Below, piece after piece: positions 34,601 to 49,600 of a stretch of 64,000 bases of DNA. Under the pieces are notes generated by a model that made no database searches, was not told the origin of the DNA, and saw nothing but the letters and a program-made list of their open reading frames with translations. Position numbers and translations under genes: made by a program. Every line of letters begins with the position of its first letter. The stretch's first letter is position 1. This DNA is from Owenia fusiformis (Eukaryota > Annelida > Polychaeta > Sabellida > Oweniidae): positions 10,173,375 to 10,237,374 of the forward strand of contig CAIIXF020000005.1 in the NCBI GenBank assembly GCA_903813345.2, read 5' to 3'.

Positions 34601-37600
34601 TAATAATAAAAAAGGCACAAGATATCCATGGACTAAAATTACATCCTAAAGAATGACTTTAATGATAGTTGCACCTATGGTTAATCTGGCGATAATTCAG
34701 CAATTTGGTTTTTAGATAAAATAGCGTCAAATGAACCACAAGAACAGTGTGCGATATACCTACAACATCTAAAATGACGATGATTTTGACTGTATGAGTA
34801 TATACCTTAGGTTCTAGAAGATCAGGCTGGGATTTTCGTAAACCCATATACGCCGCGTACGAGGAGTAATCGTCATCGATATCATTACTTATGTAAGAAC
34901 TTCGTAGACGACCAGTTGATAGTGATGAACCACGAAGCTTAGTATTTCGCTGCCAGATAAAAATGCACAAGAATCATGCAAATGTTTAGAGCTCCTAGGC
35001 TGCAGGTTGCTAGGCTGCAGGTTGCTAGGCTGCAATAATGGTCGCAGGAGCCATCCATGAAAACATTTCATGCATATTTTGTGCGAGGAGCCACGTTACT
35101 TACTTATACAATACAGAGTGATCAGAAATTCTCTGTATATAATGACAAGATTTTCTGAACACCCTGTATATATAGACATACTCCGCAAGTGACAAATACA
35201 TGAACTATTTTATGAGGGCTATGCTATAGAGAGAGAGGATAAAACATGTGTTAGGTGGAAGGAATAAGCAAGGGGTCTTGGGGGAACCAATTAAAGTAAA
35301 GGAAATAGAAAATGGCATTTGACCTTCCTTTTAGTATATTTGATCGAATCAAATGCACATGAAAGAAAAAACTTAATGTAAGGCAAATTATTAGCGAAAT
35401 TAAAATGAAATCCATTTCAGAATTCCTGAGGTCTATTTATCTGAACTGCCGGAAATCATTTTCATTAATGGTTTAGTAACATTCTCAGTGGCAATGTCAT
35501 CTATCTCCTTTAGAATATAGCCCTCCCAAATCTGAATATATATCCGAGATGTAAGATAGCGTAATTAAGATTTTAGAATTTTCTGAAATGGATGACTGAG
35601 GTGCAGCTAAGCACATGAACTCACTCAGTGCAATGCCTTGGTGGTAACACCTGGGGGTACCATGACTATCTATTATAGTTATTTCAGGTAGATCTGCGTG
35701 ATGTCGTTTTTATGGAATTTTCATGAAGTCTCATGAAATAAGTATTTTTCACATTTTTATGGAATATTTTTACACAATATGATAGAATACGTACATTGTT
35801 CTCAAAATATTTTAATAAAATATACGATTTCTGCAATTTGGGGTTCTCAACTTTTGTTATGAAAATGTGGAACCACCTTAAGCTTGAAAATAACAAGCTA
35901 AAGACATGTGTGTCTTATCTAGTCTGGTACCCCTAGTCTCAACCAATCAAAATGTTTTTGATGTTATTTCTGTTGTATGTACAGTAAAACCTGCCAAACT
36001 GAACACATTTTTAGTTTGTGCAGATGTTTTTTATACACTGTGTATGGTTTAACTGTACATGGACTTTGGTCAGGAGTTATTCACTTATGATACATATTAA
36101 TAATAAACACATGTTAATTAATTGATCAACACATGTTAATTAATTGATCAACACATGCTAATAAATTGATCAACACATGTTAATAAATTGATCAACGCAT
36201 GTTAATACAAAGGCTCATCAGTGAAGCATCAAATATAGTTGAGGAAGTCAGCTAGTTTAAAATCTGGAGATTTCTTCACCAGCTACCTGCCTTAATAAGT
36301 CAAATAATGCAAGTTATTTACCATGATGAACAAATGATAATAGCATTAATTTTGAAACAAAATCATAAAAGAGCAAGTACTGTAAATAGCTTAGTACTAA
36401 CATGATTGAACAAAAATTCGAACAAAAATTCAAATTTTTTGAATATCTAAAAAGATTGTTATTTCAAAGCACTGGCTCTTTTAGACTAAGTAACAAACTA
36501 TTAAATAACAGCAAAAAACAGTATAAATGAGCTCAAAAACTAGATATTCTTGTATATATAAGCTTATAAAAGCAAACATATGAACTTTTATTTCAAAATT
36601 CACATGCATTTCATGCATTATGTTTGGTAATAACAGACCTCTCATTGGGCTGTTTGTGGACATAATCAGAATGGGCCAAACATGAAAAGTGAAAAATTAT
36701 AAAACAAACCATCTCAATGTACACGGGTTGTTCAATAAGTTCAAAACAATGATGGAATGGCTCATCCAAAAGTTTTTGAACAACCTTGTACAAATTGGAC
36801 CAGGACACATTAGTGTAAAGATATATCCAGTTTTTATATAAAAGTTAATTAATAACACTCTAAATATCATCAAATATAACAATAAATTTAAGTACTATTT
36901 TGTAAATTTTGTTTAGTAATTTAAAAAGTTTCCACTATCAACGATTAATCTACAGTATTTTGGAATAAGAACAATCAACAATCAAAATTTGAACGCACAT
37001 GACATTTGTCAATTTGTCACAAAGGTGCAAAATGATTGGATGATTAGTTATGATGTCATACCTTAAGATTAGCACCAGCGTCACCTTCACCATTAATAGA
37101 ACCATTTGAAGAAGCTGAAGTATCTGAAAGAGAGAGTTAATAAAATTAAATAGAGAGTTAAGAGAATCAAATAGAATTAGTAGAAGGAAATGGAGAGTTA
37201 GCAGAATTAAGAAGTGAGGGACTTTTATGGATCTCTCTCATAAATGACTTATCCTAGGTTCTTTGACCTAGTGTCTTAGAATTACAAATGCAGCAAACAT
37301 TTTTCAATCAAAATCTTTTTTTTATAATACTTTATTTGCCGAAAAATGTATTTACATACATGGAAATAATCATAATTGCTCCCTCCCCTCCCTCACTAAT
37401 GTATAAACTACATGTATTGTCTTTCCACATCTTTGTTGGTATCTGAACATTCCCACATACATTATTATTGAACACTGATAAAATCTACATGACCCCAAAA
37501 GTAGCTGCCATGGCCTTTAATGAGCGTTTCAATCTGTAATAAATGCCAGGCACAGATGAAAGCATATAGTAAGTCAGTGAATGCTTTTGATTGGGTGGAT

Positions 37601-40600
37601 TTTAAGCAGCCATATTCATTCGAGTGAGTCCCCTAATAACTTACAATTCAATCGTTTCTTCTCATACGCATAATCGTCCAGGTCGAGAGGTCCATCCCGT
37701 CCAAGTCCAGGCAGAGTTGAAGATTTATTCTGCTTGGCTAGACTGTACCCAGGCTTTGGCACTAAAACAACAACAACATCTTAAAAATGACTTGAAAATC
37801 TTTAAAGGTTTTGCAAATGTCTAAAAAAATCTTAAAATCCATTAAAACACCTTTGAAAATGTCAAGAAAATCTATTTTTGTATCAACCAACCCCCCCTCC
37901 ACATTTACGTCACACCTTTGAGGTGTGTAGTGTGAGGGAGGGGGGGGGGGGCGCAAGACCTTGAATTAGACTAAGAAAATCTTACACTTCTTACAAAGAG
38001 AAAACGAAGAATACCTTTTGGTCAATTATGAAAAATATGCATTTTGGGCGTTCTTAAAGAGGATCAGCAATGAGTATTTATAAAATACTTTTTGCGATGT
38101 TTTTTTTACATAGAAAGAACACAAATACAATAATAATTCATCATATATGAATTTCAGGAAATCTAACTGATACATACATTTCAAAATGTTTTGTTTACGT
38201 TTTTTTTTTCAAACACAAATTGCTAATATTATTAAAACAGAAAGCAGATAGCTTTAAATCAATACTCAATAATTATTAATTATTTTCAATAAGAAGCAAA
38301 GCTTTTAAAGAAGCCAACTATGTTTTGAGTTTAATTTATTTTGATTGGTTTTACGCTTCAGTTCATGTCACCCATTACTATTCTCTTATAGTGTACATCT
38401 ACTAGTACTTGCATGTATTAAGTACATGGTGTCCCAAAGGTACCTATGTAACTTATATTTCACCTGGAGTCACTCTGTAGTTAAAGTAAATCCAAATCTG
38501 TATGGATAACTCTTTCTACATGGGTAACATTATCTTCATACATAACACGATTGTATGAATTCAATTTAAAAACAAAGTTCAATTTTCAAACCCTAAAAGG
38601 AATGTATAATTTAGCAATGAGGACAAAGTAAACAAAATGTTAATCCAGCAAATCAAACTAGTTGACAATAATGTGACAACACACTAATTGACACACAACA
38701 ATGTGACATCACACTTGACACACAACAAAGTGACACCTATTTTGAATAAAATACACTGACACGCTGAATAAAGAGAATTATGTTTATAAGTTAGTTTTAT
38801 TAAGTTAGTTTTTATCAAGTAAATAGGTAAAAGTGTGAGAAAGAATAAATGTAAAAACTTACTACAATGGGCTATAGGTTTAATTAATTGGTATTTAGGC
38901 TATCTAAAATGACCTTGAAATTCTGGGTTATGGTGAAGAGTGGAGGAACTAGGTTTAAACAAATTCTTGAGCCTTTCTTAATAACTTTATGATCTCCATC
39001 TATAATTCAGGTGGAATCACCATAAGACAGTTCTTATCAAAATCGCTGTATTCCCAAATAAAATGCATTCCTTACTTTTTGGATGATCCAACCAAAATTT
39101 TGTTACATAACTGCCCCTTCCCATAACACCCTCTGCCGAAATAGATACAAAGTGATTATAAGATATTGAAAACTATACAATCTTATAAGAAACTCTAGAA
39201 AAGTCAAGAATTTGCCATTTAATTTAGTTGCTAAGTAAATGGTAGCTATGTAAATGGTTGCTATAGAAACAGTAACCAATGGAATCCATACTACCTTTCC
39301 AATTATGGACTATGTTATCAGGTCGGTAATGGGCCTTTTTCTCCACTGAGGGTGGAAAAGAAACAAAATTAAAAAGAAATAAACATGCAATTAATATTAT
39401 GTTACAAATAAGGAAACAGTTAGAGATAAGCATTTTAAGTTTTGTTTCCACATTCAGTCTTTCATGTCTTGTTTTTTAAAACTCAAATTAGAGTAGAAAG
39501 GAGTGTTACAAACAAGAAATAAATTACACAGGGAAGAAGTACAAACTCTAAATTGTATAGAAATACAAAAATGTCAGACAGTTTATTCAAATTTTTGAGA
39601 GAAATTAAATGAAATACAGAAAACTAGAAATACCTGGTGCAGACGGACTAATGTAGAATTAATATGCAAGACATATAAGACTGAACTGGTAGCTTCATTA
39701 GTTTATATATCCATTCTATCATATGTTATTCTTAATATTAATCTTAATATACAGCTTTTACTGTTTTGTTATCTCAATAATTACACAGTTTCAGATGAAG
39801 TTTCATACGAAAGGACTTTACGAAGGTATGAAAATGCATGAAAAATGTTAGTTTAAATCAAATTATTGAAAAAATTGAGTGGATATAAAACTCATTTCAG
39901 CATTTTGCATTAATACAATACTAATAAATTTTTTTTAAAATAGCCTTTACTGCCCAACTAAAACTACTAAACTATAAGTACATCAAACATACATAAATAA
40001 AAATATACATTTACACAAATAAATATGTTAAATATTTTGTAAAATAAATGTGTTACACTACAAAAGTAGAAATGTTTTTAATTAAAATAGAATTCATTGA
40101 AATAAATAATAGGTCTCAAAAATAAGTAAATTTATAAAACAATTCCACACCAACCCACACATGCACATTTTAAACTTCTGAACATGATGCAAACAGAACA
40201 TAAAAACCACCCATGAAATAATCATGAAAGTGTAACAATTTATTACAGATAAAAGTTAAAAGGGATAATGACAACGGGACTAAAATGTAAAAGAAACATT
40301 TATCAAAAACAAACAAATTATAAATAAATAATAAAAAAAAACTAAATTACACAATACAACAGCCAGGACACATGCTAGGTATTCATGCAAACCAGAATAA
40401 TTGTGAACAATGAAGCATAATAGAGGCCCCTTAAAAACAATCATTTTTTTCCTTTAATGGTTATTTTGAGGTCGCAAGGTGGAAGAACCAAACAGAGTAA
40501 CGCACTTATGCACGCAAACAAATGATCTTGTGCTTTTTGAGGTTCCACTTATTTTGATAGTAGGATGAACTATAATATGAGAAAAAGTAGTATTTTTACA

Positions 40601-43600
40601 GTGGAATCTTGTGTTTTATTTCATCGATCCTGAAATGTGAAAATCTCTAGATGCAACAACATCTTGAGATGTAAACACCTCAGAGTGAACACCATAAGAT
40701 GTAAACATTTTTAGCTGGAACAAAAGAATTCTACATTTGACACATCTCGCTGTATCTGCCTTTACTGAACACTTTTAGTTGTGGATAACAAGAATTTGCT
40801 TTCGTGCAATAAGTGCTGTCATTCTAGCTACATTTCCTTAAATAAACTACCAAAAAGTTTTAAGATTGCGGCTGATTCATGTCTTATAACAAATCACACA
40901 TTACAGTGTGATACAACATCAGCCCCTTTCTCATTCTAAACAGTAACCCTTTCTACCACCTATATCAGACATTTTCAGACAATAGCCCCATTACCTTTGC
41001 GATATTTGGCTGAAATAGGCAAACAAAAGAAGAATTCAGTCAAAATAAAAATAATACTGCATGTTAAGTGATACCATGTGTTGTATGTAATCAAAACTGC
41101 ACTGAGTCCAATTAGTATAACAATGGTATATTTTGTAATATACTTTACATAATATTGATATTCTATTACAAGTTTGATTCAGGTTTTCCTGAGAATATTA
41201 AAGGTATCACTCCACACTTTTATAAAGACATGCAAAGAGAAAAGAAGTTTTAGTGATATAATTTTTAGTTTTTAATGAATTTCAAGTTCATCTTAATTTC
41301 CTGACTTACTCTTGTTTTGACCAGTTGTTATGGTGACATATTATATTGTGACCATGCAGAAGACAGAACCACTCAGAGACACAAGACTCCCTCTTACACC
41401 AACAAAGCTTCCAACCTGACCATTTCCCTCATTTTAAACGCACTGGCATGTGTCAATATAAATTTTGTTTTACATGAACCCATGAGCCCATGAACTTAAA
41501 TAACTCAGCCAGTTTTTATTTTACAATGTATATGGTACAAATTAGTTGATTTCATCAAGTCAATATAAATGAGAAATACTTGATTATACCAATACTTTAA
41601 ATTAAGTTTAAATCAAGTGGAGTAGTACCATGTGAAGACATCAATAGAATATGCAAACTTAATCTACAGCAACAGAATGGCAATTTATTATGAATATCAA
41701 ACGAAGCAAATCAAACAGATAAGAGACTCCATGAGAATTTTTTATGAGATGCATATCAGAAATCGGTCTCTGATTTAATGAGCATTTTACCCATGGGACC
41801 AATTAACGAAAATCGAAAATGGTAACTGTGTAATTTCATTGCAACAGGGACTGACAGTTAAAGTTACAAAGGTAACTTGATTACTATGGTGACCATGTGT
41901 TGCTTTGGTAACTGAATTACTATGGTAATCACAATGGTTGCCATGGTGACCTACCTGGATAATTGGGTAAAGTGCTTGGTGTCCTATAACCCAGTGTATC
42001 ATCCATTGAGTTCAGTCTTGGTCGAACTGTATCTCGAGAAGGAGCTGAAAAGGCGAAAAAAACAATCATTTATGTCTCCAGTATAAAGCTTATAAAAACA
42101 TCAGCCAATTGTAGAAATCCCCAAAAAATGTTCATCGGCGGCTTTTTAATTGAAGATTTATTAAAAATACAAAGTAATACTTAAGATAGATCCTCAGGAT
42201 GCGATTTTTTAAGTCATTTTCATAATTATAATCACAAACTGATTTAAAAATCTTACTTATGTCAAAAGTTTTACAAGTATGCTGAGATGTCAAATGAAAA
42301 ATATTTTTGAAAAATAAAAATGATCCATTTGCTTACATGCATGATAAGATGTCTCATGTAGAAACTTGAAGGGAACTTCTTTATTTGCATCAGGATCCCT
42401 TGAAGAATTGCGGGGATCTAGCGTGGGAGATACGGCTCGCTTCTTTTTCTCTTGCAGAGATTTTAACATTGCCTGAAATAAGAATAGGTTACTACTAGAA
42501 AACAGCAACTCCTCAGAATGGAAAATCCCACCAACAAAATATCTTATCAAATCACTAACAATCAATCTGAACATTGCTATCAGTGGTAGTATTATCAAAC
42601 TACATTAACTACATTAATATTTCATCACATGAAAATGGTGGCCATTTTGAAAATTCCTTCTCGTGCCGAATCCCATAAACACAAGGCATCGATATTTAAA
42701 ATCTGAAACAAATCTGACAACTTGCATAATATCTTACATTTACTGTAACATTCAAGAGGTTTTCAAGATAAATGCAAAACTACATCACATGCCAAACAGC
42801 AACAAACAAACCTGGCCCATTCCCGATTTTGAAAGCTTTGAGATTTCTTGGATTTCTTTGTCAATTTTTTCATCCTCCCTTACACGAGCCTCTTTGCGCG
42901 TTTTCTTTCTCTCTTCAGATGGGATCCGGTACTTCTCATCTATCTCATCGTCATAATCTACACGTCTGTGCCGGGGCCTGTTACTTCGAACTAAAAGAGA
43001 ACATGTGTCATTTCATAGATTATCTCTACAATTTAATGTGTAATATATAGATGAAAATTGAATTTAAAACAAGGTCATCACATATGTAGAGTGGCGCAAA
43101 TATCTGGCTAAAAGGAGCCAGTTACCTCAGATTTGAGCCAGCTAATTTTCTGCATGTATGTAATGATAACGTTGATGACAACATATATAGGACAAAAATG
43201 CTGGATTGTTTGTCTGGATACTTTCATCTGAAATTGTCTAAACCAATAGATTTTGAGTTAAATGACGCTCCTTGTACATGTGGATTCTTGTTAAATCTTG
43301 CCCTCTCTTTAAGAATCTACTCCTTAATGGTAAATTTTTGAAACTACCATAACTTGTTATAAGTCATTGAAAAAATTACAATGATTTCTACGAATCTAGT
43401 TAAATCGCACCACAATCGTATGTAAGAATCAGAGAAAATTGTAGTTACATAGATCTGGACATGCTACTGAAGGCTCTGGTGGCGCTGGCCAATCATCTCT
43501 CTCTACCGGAGCTTTCTCGCCTGGCGATGGTATGTGACCTCCACTGAATGTAGCCAATTTGATTGGCTCCTCATTGTCCAATGGGGCAGGAGATTTACTT

Positions 43601-46600
43601 CTTGGTGTTCGTGATACATCAGCTGAAATGGCGATTATTTGAAAATACAGTGTTCGTTAATAGGTGATTAGACAGATTTTGATTTTGAAGGAAGTAAAAA
43701 AGTATGAAAACTTCCTTAAATTATAATAACAATCTATTACATATATGAATTAAAAATTATGAATGATAAAAGAGTTGTAATTGTGGGCTTATCTCAATTG
43801 TCTTCAGAAATATACAATGGAAATGTACAGGAATATAATGTCATTAACTACAAAACACAGTATGCACGGCAATATGAAGCATTTGAAACTGGAATGTCTA
43901 AAAGCTCAATTTCAGAATTTTAAACCAATTCAAGGATTAATAGAAAAAATAAATAAATATTTGTGATAAAGAAAAAGTATAGTAAAAATTATAGTAAAAA
44001 TAATAGCAATAAACTGATTTCTCTGTGTTATTATGTACAAAAAATACATGTAACTGAATCTTCACGAATGACTAACATTTTACATTTTACAGAACATAAT
44101 ATGTTATTTGTATTATTTGTAAGTTATTTTAAATAATGCAGTATGTAAGTCGTTCAATTTTCTTGCTTTACAGGGGGGGGGGGGGGGGTGGGGGAGTTAT
44201 TTTCTAGTAACTAGTCTATTTAGCAAACGATTCATTCAGTTAAACTCATACAGTTAAACTAATGATATTAAACTGATAAGTTAAACTTTTGATTTGGTCA
44301 CATTGTAGAATCACAACCCCATAGAGAAAAGTACAATCTTATAACCAAACCAAAATATTACTAATATTATAAAATAATAAGTTTCTAGTTAATGATATTA
44401 CTCTACTCTACTTTATGCTATACATGGGATGATACATTGTATTGTGCCCACACATAAAATGTCTCCAGTCATGTTTATGTCACATCATCTCCTTTCAAAT
44501 TGTGAATAAAGCACCACATTTTTCTGGCATTTATATACAATTTAAAGTGTTGACTCCATGCCTGTGTGGTTTATTCCTTGTAATTCCACTCATTTTCACA
44601 GTTTCTGTGTTTTTAAACATGACGAGCATGACATTTTATTTGGGGGCAAACTAAAAGGATGACAACATGGGATGACGTAGGCATGGTAACAAACAGGGAA
44701 AGTTCTGTATACTGTAAAACTATGTTGTGTGAACACTTTTTAAAGTAAACACCTCTGCAAAGTAAACACTTATATAAAGAGTAAACATTACAATGTGAAC
44801 ACTTTTTTATGTGAACACCTCTATAAAGCAAATACACCTATAAAGTGAACACCATTTCTAAGGTACTATAATGATAGGATCAATTAACAGATGAACAGAT
44901 TGTCCCCTAAAAAAGACTATGGGTTAATAATGACCTGGGGCGCTCACCAATTCTCAAGTTATGAAATTTCTTGCAGCGGAAATTTCAATTTCACCGTAAA
45001 CAGGGAAATGACTTTTGATGACATATGCCCTCCAGTACAAATATAAGACCACATAGACAAGTAATATGATAAGGATATACAATCTAACAGACACATAATG
45101 CAAGTAGTGGATGGGGGCTAATGAGATAGACATTCTCTTTTTTCAACTCTATCTCTGGGATTACAACTAGAGCTTCATAACCATGAATTTCTTAAATCAA
45201 GAATCCATAAATCAATTGTTGTAAATATGGATAAAATGATGTCATAGTAACAGAAAAATTGACTTATGGAATTCTTACCCTTACAAAGTTTCTTTTAATG
45301 TCCTGAGGTGGTCAGAACCAGAAAATTTTGAAAAGGATAAAAAATTCTTATCTTATTATGATATCATGGTATCCATGGTTACAGAAACTGATTTCAGAAT
45401 CTTACATTTATGATAGCTACTGATCACGAGCCCTAGGTCTGAAGCAAGGGAGAGGGACTTAATTATCGGAGCTACAAATGGAGCAACTATTGACACGCCT
45501 TCTATTTTTATTAACTAAATAATCTGTTTAGATCGCCTTCCCTTTTTGTTACCATTCCCGAGGCCTCATTAGAGTCTTATCGCATCTTTAAAATACAACT
45601 GCACGCTAAACAATGCAACAAATCATTGCGATGTATAGCTTTGCAGATGGATTATTATGATGCAACAATATGCTAATGAGGCCTCTGATATGTTAATGAG
45701 ATGTGTACGTACCTAAGTACATCATGCCTGCAAGTGCGTACCCAGTGAAAAGGACAAGAAAAAAAGAAAAGAACAATGGATTAATATAAAACATGACACG
45801 CCACACATTTGTTTATAGCACAATCAATTTCAGTCTTTTTTATATAACAATACATTATTCATATAAAAATCTGGAAAAAATAACTTGCAAGTAAGAAATT
45901 CTACTCATATATGTATTTTAGTAACATCTGGGATAAATATAAAAATGAGAATTTTTTTCAGGGTAAATCAAGTATATATTTTTTCAAAAATACCGAAAAG
46001 TAAGAAGTAATAATTATGACAACTATCTATCAAACGGGAATGAAAACTCTTGTGTTTTCTATATCTTATCAATCACCCCTCGTATTTATACTTATCAAAA
46101 TGTGTTTTACTTGCAAGTTTTTTGTAGATATATTGCATCATATAATTATTACATATATGCATTGCTTTGTTTTGTAACAACTACATGTACTTCTAATAAC
46201 TAGAAGATTGCAAGCAATCTTACGGAGGCCCTGTAGGCTTTTTTGAACATTTAAAGGTCAGTCAAAGGTCAAATCTTAAATACAAGGACATATATGAACT
46301 CCAGGCATCTTGTAGATGATTTTTAAAAAAAAGTTTGGTCAATTTGAAGCAATGTGAAATTTGACCTTGAAAAATTTCAACATTAGACCTTTTTCAGTTT
46401 TTGAGGTCCAATATCTCAAAACTGGTGCAGAATTTTAATAGATAATCAATTGTTATTATGTGTAAAACCTTTAGAGGAATATATATCCTGACTTTAATTC
46501 AAAAATATTGATTTGTAGTCACAAACTTTGAGAAACTTAGAAAACACAGTTTGTGATCTTGTTTGACGACCTTGACCTTTGACCTTGAAAATTTTACTTT

Positions 46601-49600
46601 TTTAGACCTCAGTTTATCTTTTCTGATTGAATAGACCTAAATTTAAATCAAGAAAATCAATTTTGAAAAATCAATTTTTTGACCTTTCGAAGGTCACTGA
46701 GGGTCAACTAAAGGTCATAGGTCAAAACTAAGGTCAGATTTGAGTTCCTGAGATCTTGTAGATGCTTTTTTAAAAAAGGTTTGGTCAATTTAGAGCAAGT
46801 TGAAATTTGACCTTGAAAAATTTTGAAATTTGACCTTTTTTCAGTTTTTGAGTTCTAATATCTCAACACTGGAGCAAAATTTTAATAAATAGTCAATTCC
46901 TAATATGTGTATAACCTTTAGAGGAATATATATTCTGACTTTCAGTAAAAAAAATTGATTTGTAGTCTCCAATTTTGAGAAACTTAGAAAACACAGTTTG
47001 TGATTTCGTTTGATGACCTTGACCTTTGACCTTGCAAATTTTACTTTTTTAGACCTCAGAAGGTCTTTTGTGAATAAATATACTTAAATTTGAATCCAGA
47101 AAATCGATTTGAAAAATCAACTTTTTGACCTTTCGGAGGTCACTGAAGGTCAACAAAAGGTCAAAGTTCAAAAGTAAGGTCAGATTTGGAATCCTGAGAA
47201 TTTGTACATGAGTTTTAAAAAAAAATTTGGTCAATTTGAAGCAAGTTGAAAAAAGACCTTTTTTGACCTTTTTTTGACCTTCAATATCTCAAAATCTAGG
47301 CAAAATTTCTCTAGACGGCAAAAAGTTTAGACTAATAGAATACTAATATCTATCGGTATGCAAAACTTCAGCCAAAAATATTGAGGTGTAGTGTCAGGAT
47401 TTGAGAAACTTGAAAAAAACTTAGATTTGACCTAGATTTTGACCTTTGACCTTGACCTAGATAAAAATTCCTTTCCCACCAAGTCCAGCCCAGGTCATTA
47501 GTAGGACTATGTAGTAGCTAGTTGAAAGTTAGTCGGAAGTAGGAGAAAAAGAGGGAGGAAGAATAAATAATAATAAAGAATAATAATAATAAAGAATAAT
47601 ATCTACAAAATTGATAGGAGGCCCCCCGATGGGGCCTCCTAATAAACATTTCATAGGTCAACTACATTCCATTTAGTATAAATGCAAAATAAAAGATTAA
47701 TAATATTTCTTTTAACATACAGTAAATATGTATTTTAGAAAAATAAAACATCATGCAATTATAATTTACAGATTACAGATATAAAGATACAGCCTTATTC
47801 CAAAAATACTTTTCTAAAATTTTCAAAACAAGGCAAAATGTACAGAATATACATAGAACATATTCTTATCGTGTGATCTGTAAAATGAAGCCCTCTGATT
47901 GGTCAGTTCTTGTGCTGTACCAATCTGTATTGCTACGGAGGTTGTCCCCATTGATCATCTCTGTCGCAATACAGAAAATATTGGTATGGAGGGGACAATC
48001 TCAGTAGTAATACAGTGGATCACATGTTATTGAATGATCTGAAGTGCAATACAGGATATAGTCTGTCTCGATATTCTGTATTGGCACTCGACTTCGTCTC
48101 GTTCCAATACGGAATTTCTTGAGCAGAATATATCCTGTATTGCTCTTCAAATCATTCAATAACTTATAATATTAACAAAGAAAACTTTGCAAACATAGTC
48201 AGATGGATCAAAGTATAAAGATATAAATATATTTCAGATAAGGCTGCATCTTTAAATCAACTTCAAAATACCATTTAGAAATTGTTCAATGTAAAAAGTT
48301 TACAATTATCACACATATGTTTTTTAAGTTTATTGAACAATCCTAAGTGCAATCTAATCCTTGTCTAATCCAATCGAAAACCTACAACTACCACTACATG
48401 TGCATATACAAGCATGCTTTTTATCTCTTTATTTTTAAAAATAACAATTAATATACAAAAATAAATCTAGACTACCGGTATATATTATGATTTTAATAAA
48501 AATCTGTTGGTATTGGATTAGATGAAAATATTTAGACATCTAGATATGAAATACAGATGAAAGTGTTAACTTCTCAAAAATGAAAATTAGACACATGAAA
48601 CTTTTAGGCCCACTTTTAGGCAAAAAAATGGGACCTGATATACATTTTTTTTTGAAAAGTTTCAGTTGGAGAAGTTCTTTTGAAATACATGTATTGATAC
48701 TGCCATAAAAGCAAATAGTAAAGCCATACTAAGACTCAGAAATGTATGTATTACCACATTCCCTCCAAAAAGCATGCAGATTTGCTTACATGTTATTATC
48801 TATTATTAAAATTTGACAATGGGCAGATTGATGAATTTCAAATAATGCATGCTAATAAATCAGTATCACTGAAACAGTGAATTTTGAAATACTAAACTCA
48901 AAGATCGGAATTTATCGTATAAAATACATTAATTTGCATTAAAGCTGCCTATTCCGCAGGAGATGACAAACTCCCAGAGAAACATACGATAAAAAAAAAA
49001 TTGACTAAAACTGGAAGGAATATGGTGCCTAACGCTTTGGAGAGGCCATAGTCTGGACTAAGACAAATATTCTATAGCCACTATTTGCAAGAGTTTTCAA
49101 GATAAGTCATTCCTTCAAAATTTCAGGAACTGGAGCTTTATACAATTTAAAGTATTGATTTCTTTTCATGCACCCCTCCCATCCCCATTCTATTTTTCAT
49201 TTTACAGATTAATGTGACATTTCACTTTTGAGCATAATTTGAAATTATATTCTTGTAGAATGAGAACCATTAAATTAAAATCAAAAATCTCATTAATGGG
49301 TGATATCATAGGCTCACCCATATGAGCTAACAAAGAAGAAATATATAAAGAAAATAGAGATTTAGCTCCAACCAACTTAAAAATCTCCAGTTCGACAATT
49401 CTACAACACTCTAATAACAGATATAAGGGATGTCTCATAAGTTTATGTAATTATCAAACACCTTATGCGACATCCCTCGTATATATTAGTACAAGTTCAA
49501 GCATAAAGGTTAGTACTACATTATATGCATGAGTGAAAATAAAATCCTACTTGATATACCGCTACTTTCTGCCATGATGGTAATGGGAAAAAAGAAACAT

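Larger units (their letters stand above)
31575..34805 (-). other. ABLIM intron 17
   Basis: Contains the 1637-bp inverted-repeat element 32317-33953. A small palindromic stretch with GACACCACTGATGTC and GACATCAGTGATGTC lies at 31760-31854. Otherwise AT-rich. Confidence 0.6.
35037..37061 (-). other. ABLIM intron 16, remaining part
   Basis: Contains small palindromic units at 35118-35173 and 36721-36792, an ACAGTAAAACCTG-type fragment (35980-36060) and a 22-bp tandem repeat (36107-36207). No exon seen. Confidence 0.55.

Noticed and set aside
37645-37824. 66-codon plus-strand frame opposite ABLIM exon 15
   Set aside because: Antisense shadow of a well-supported minus-strand exon.
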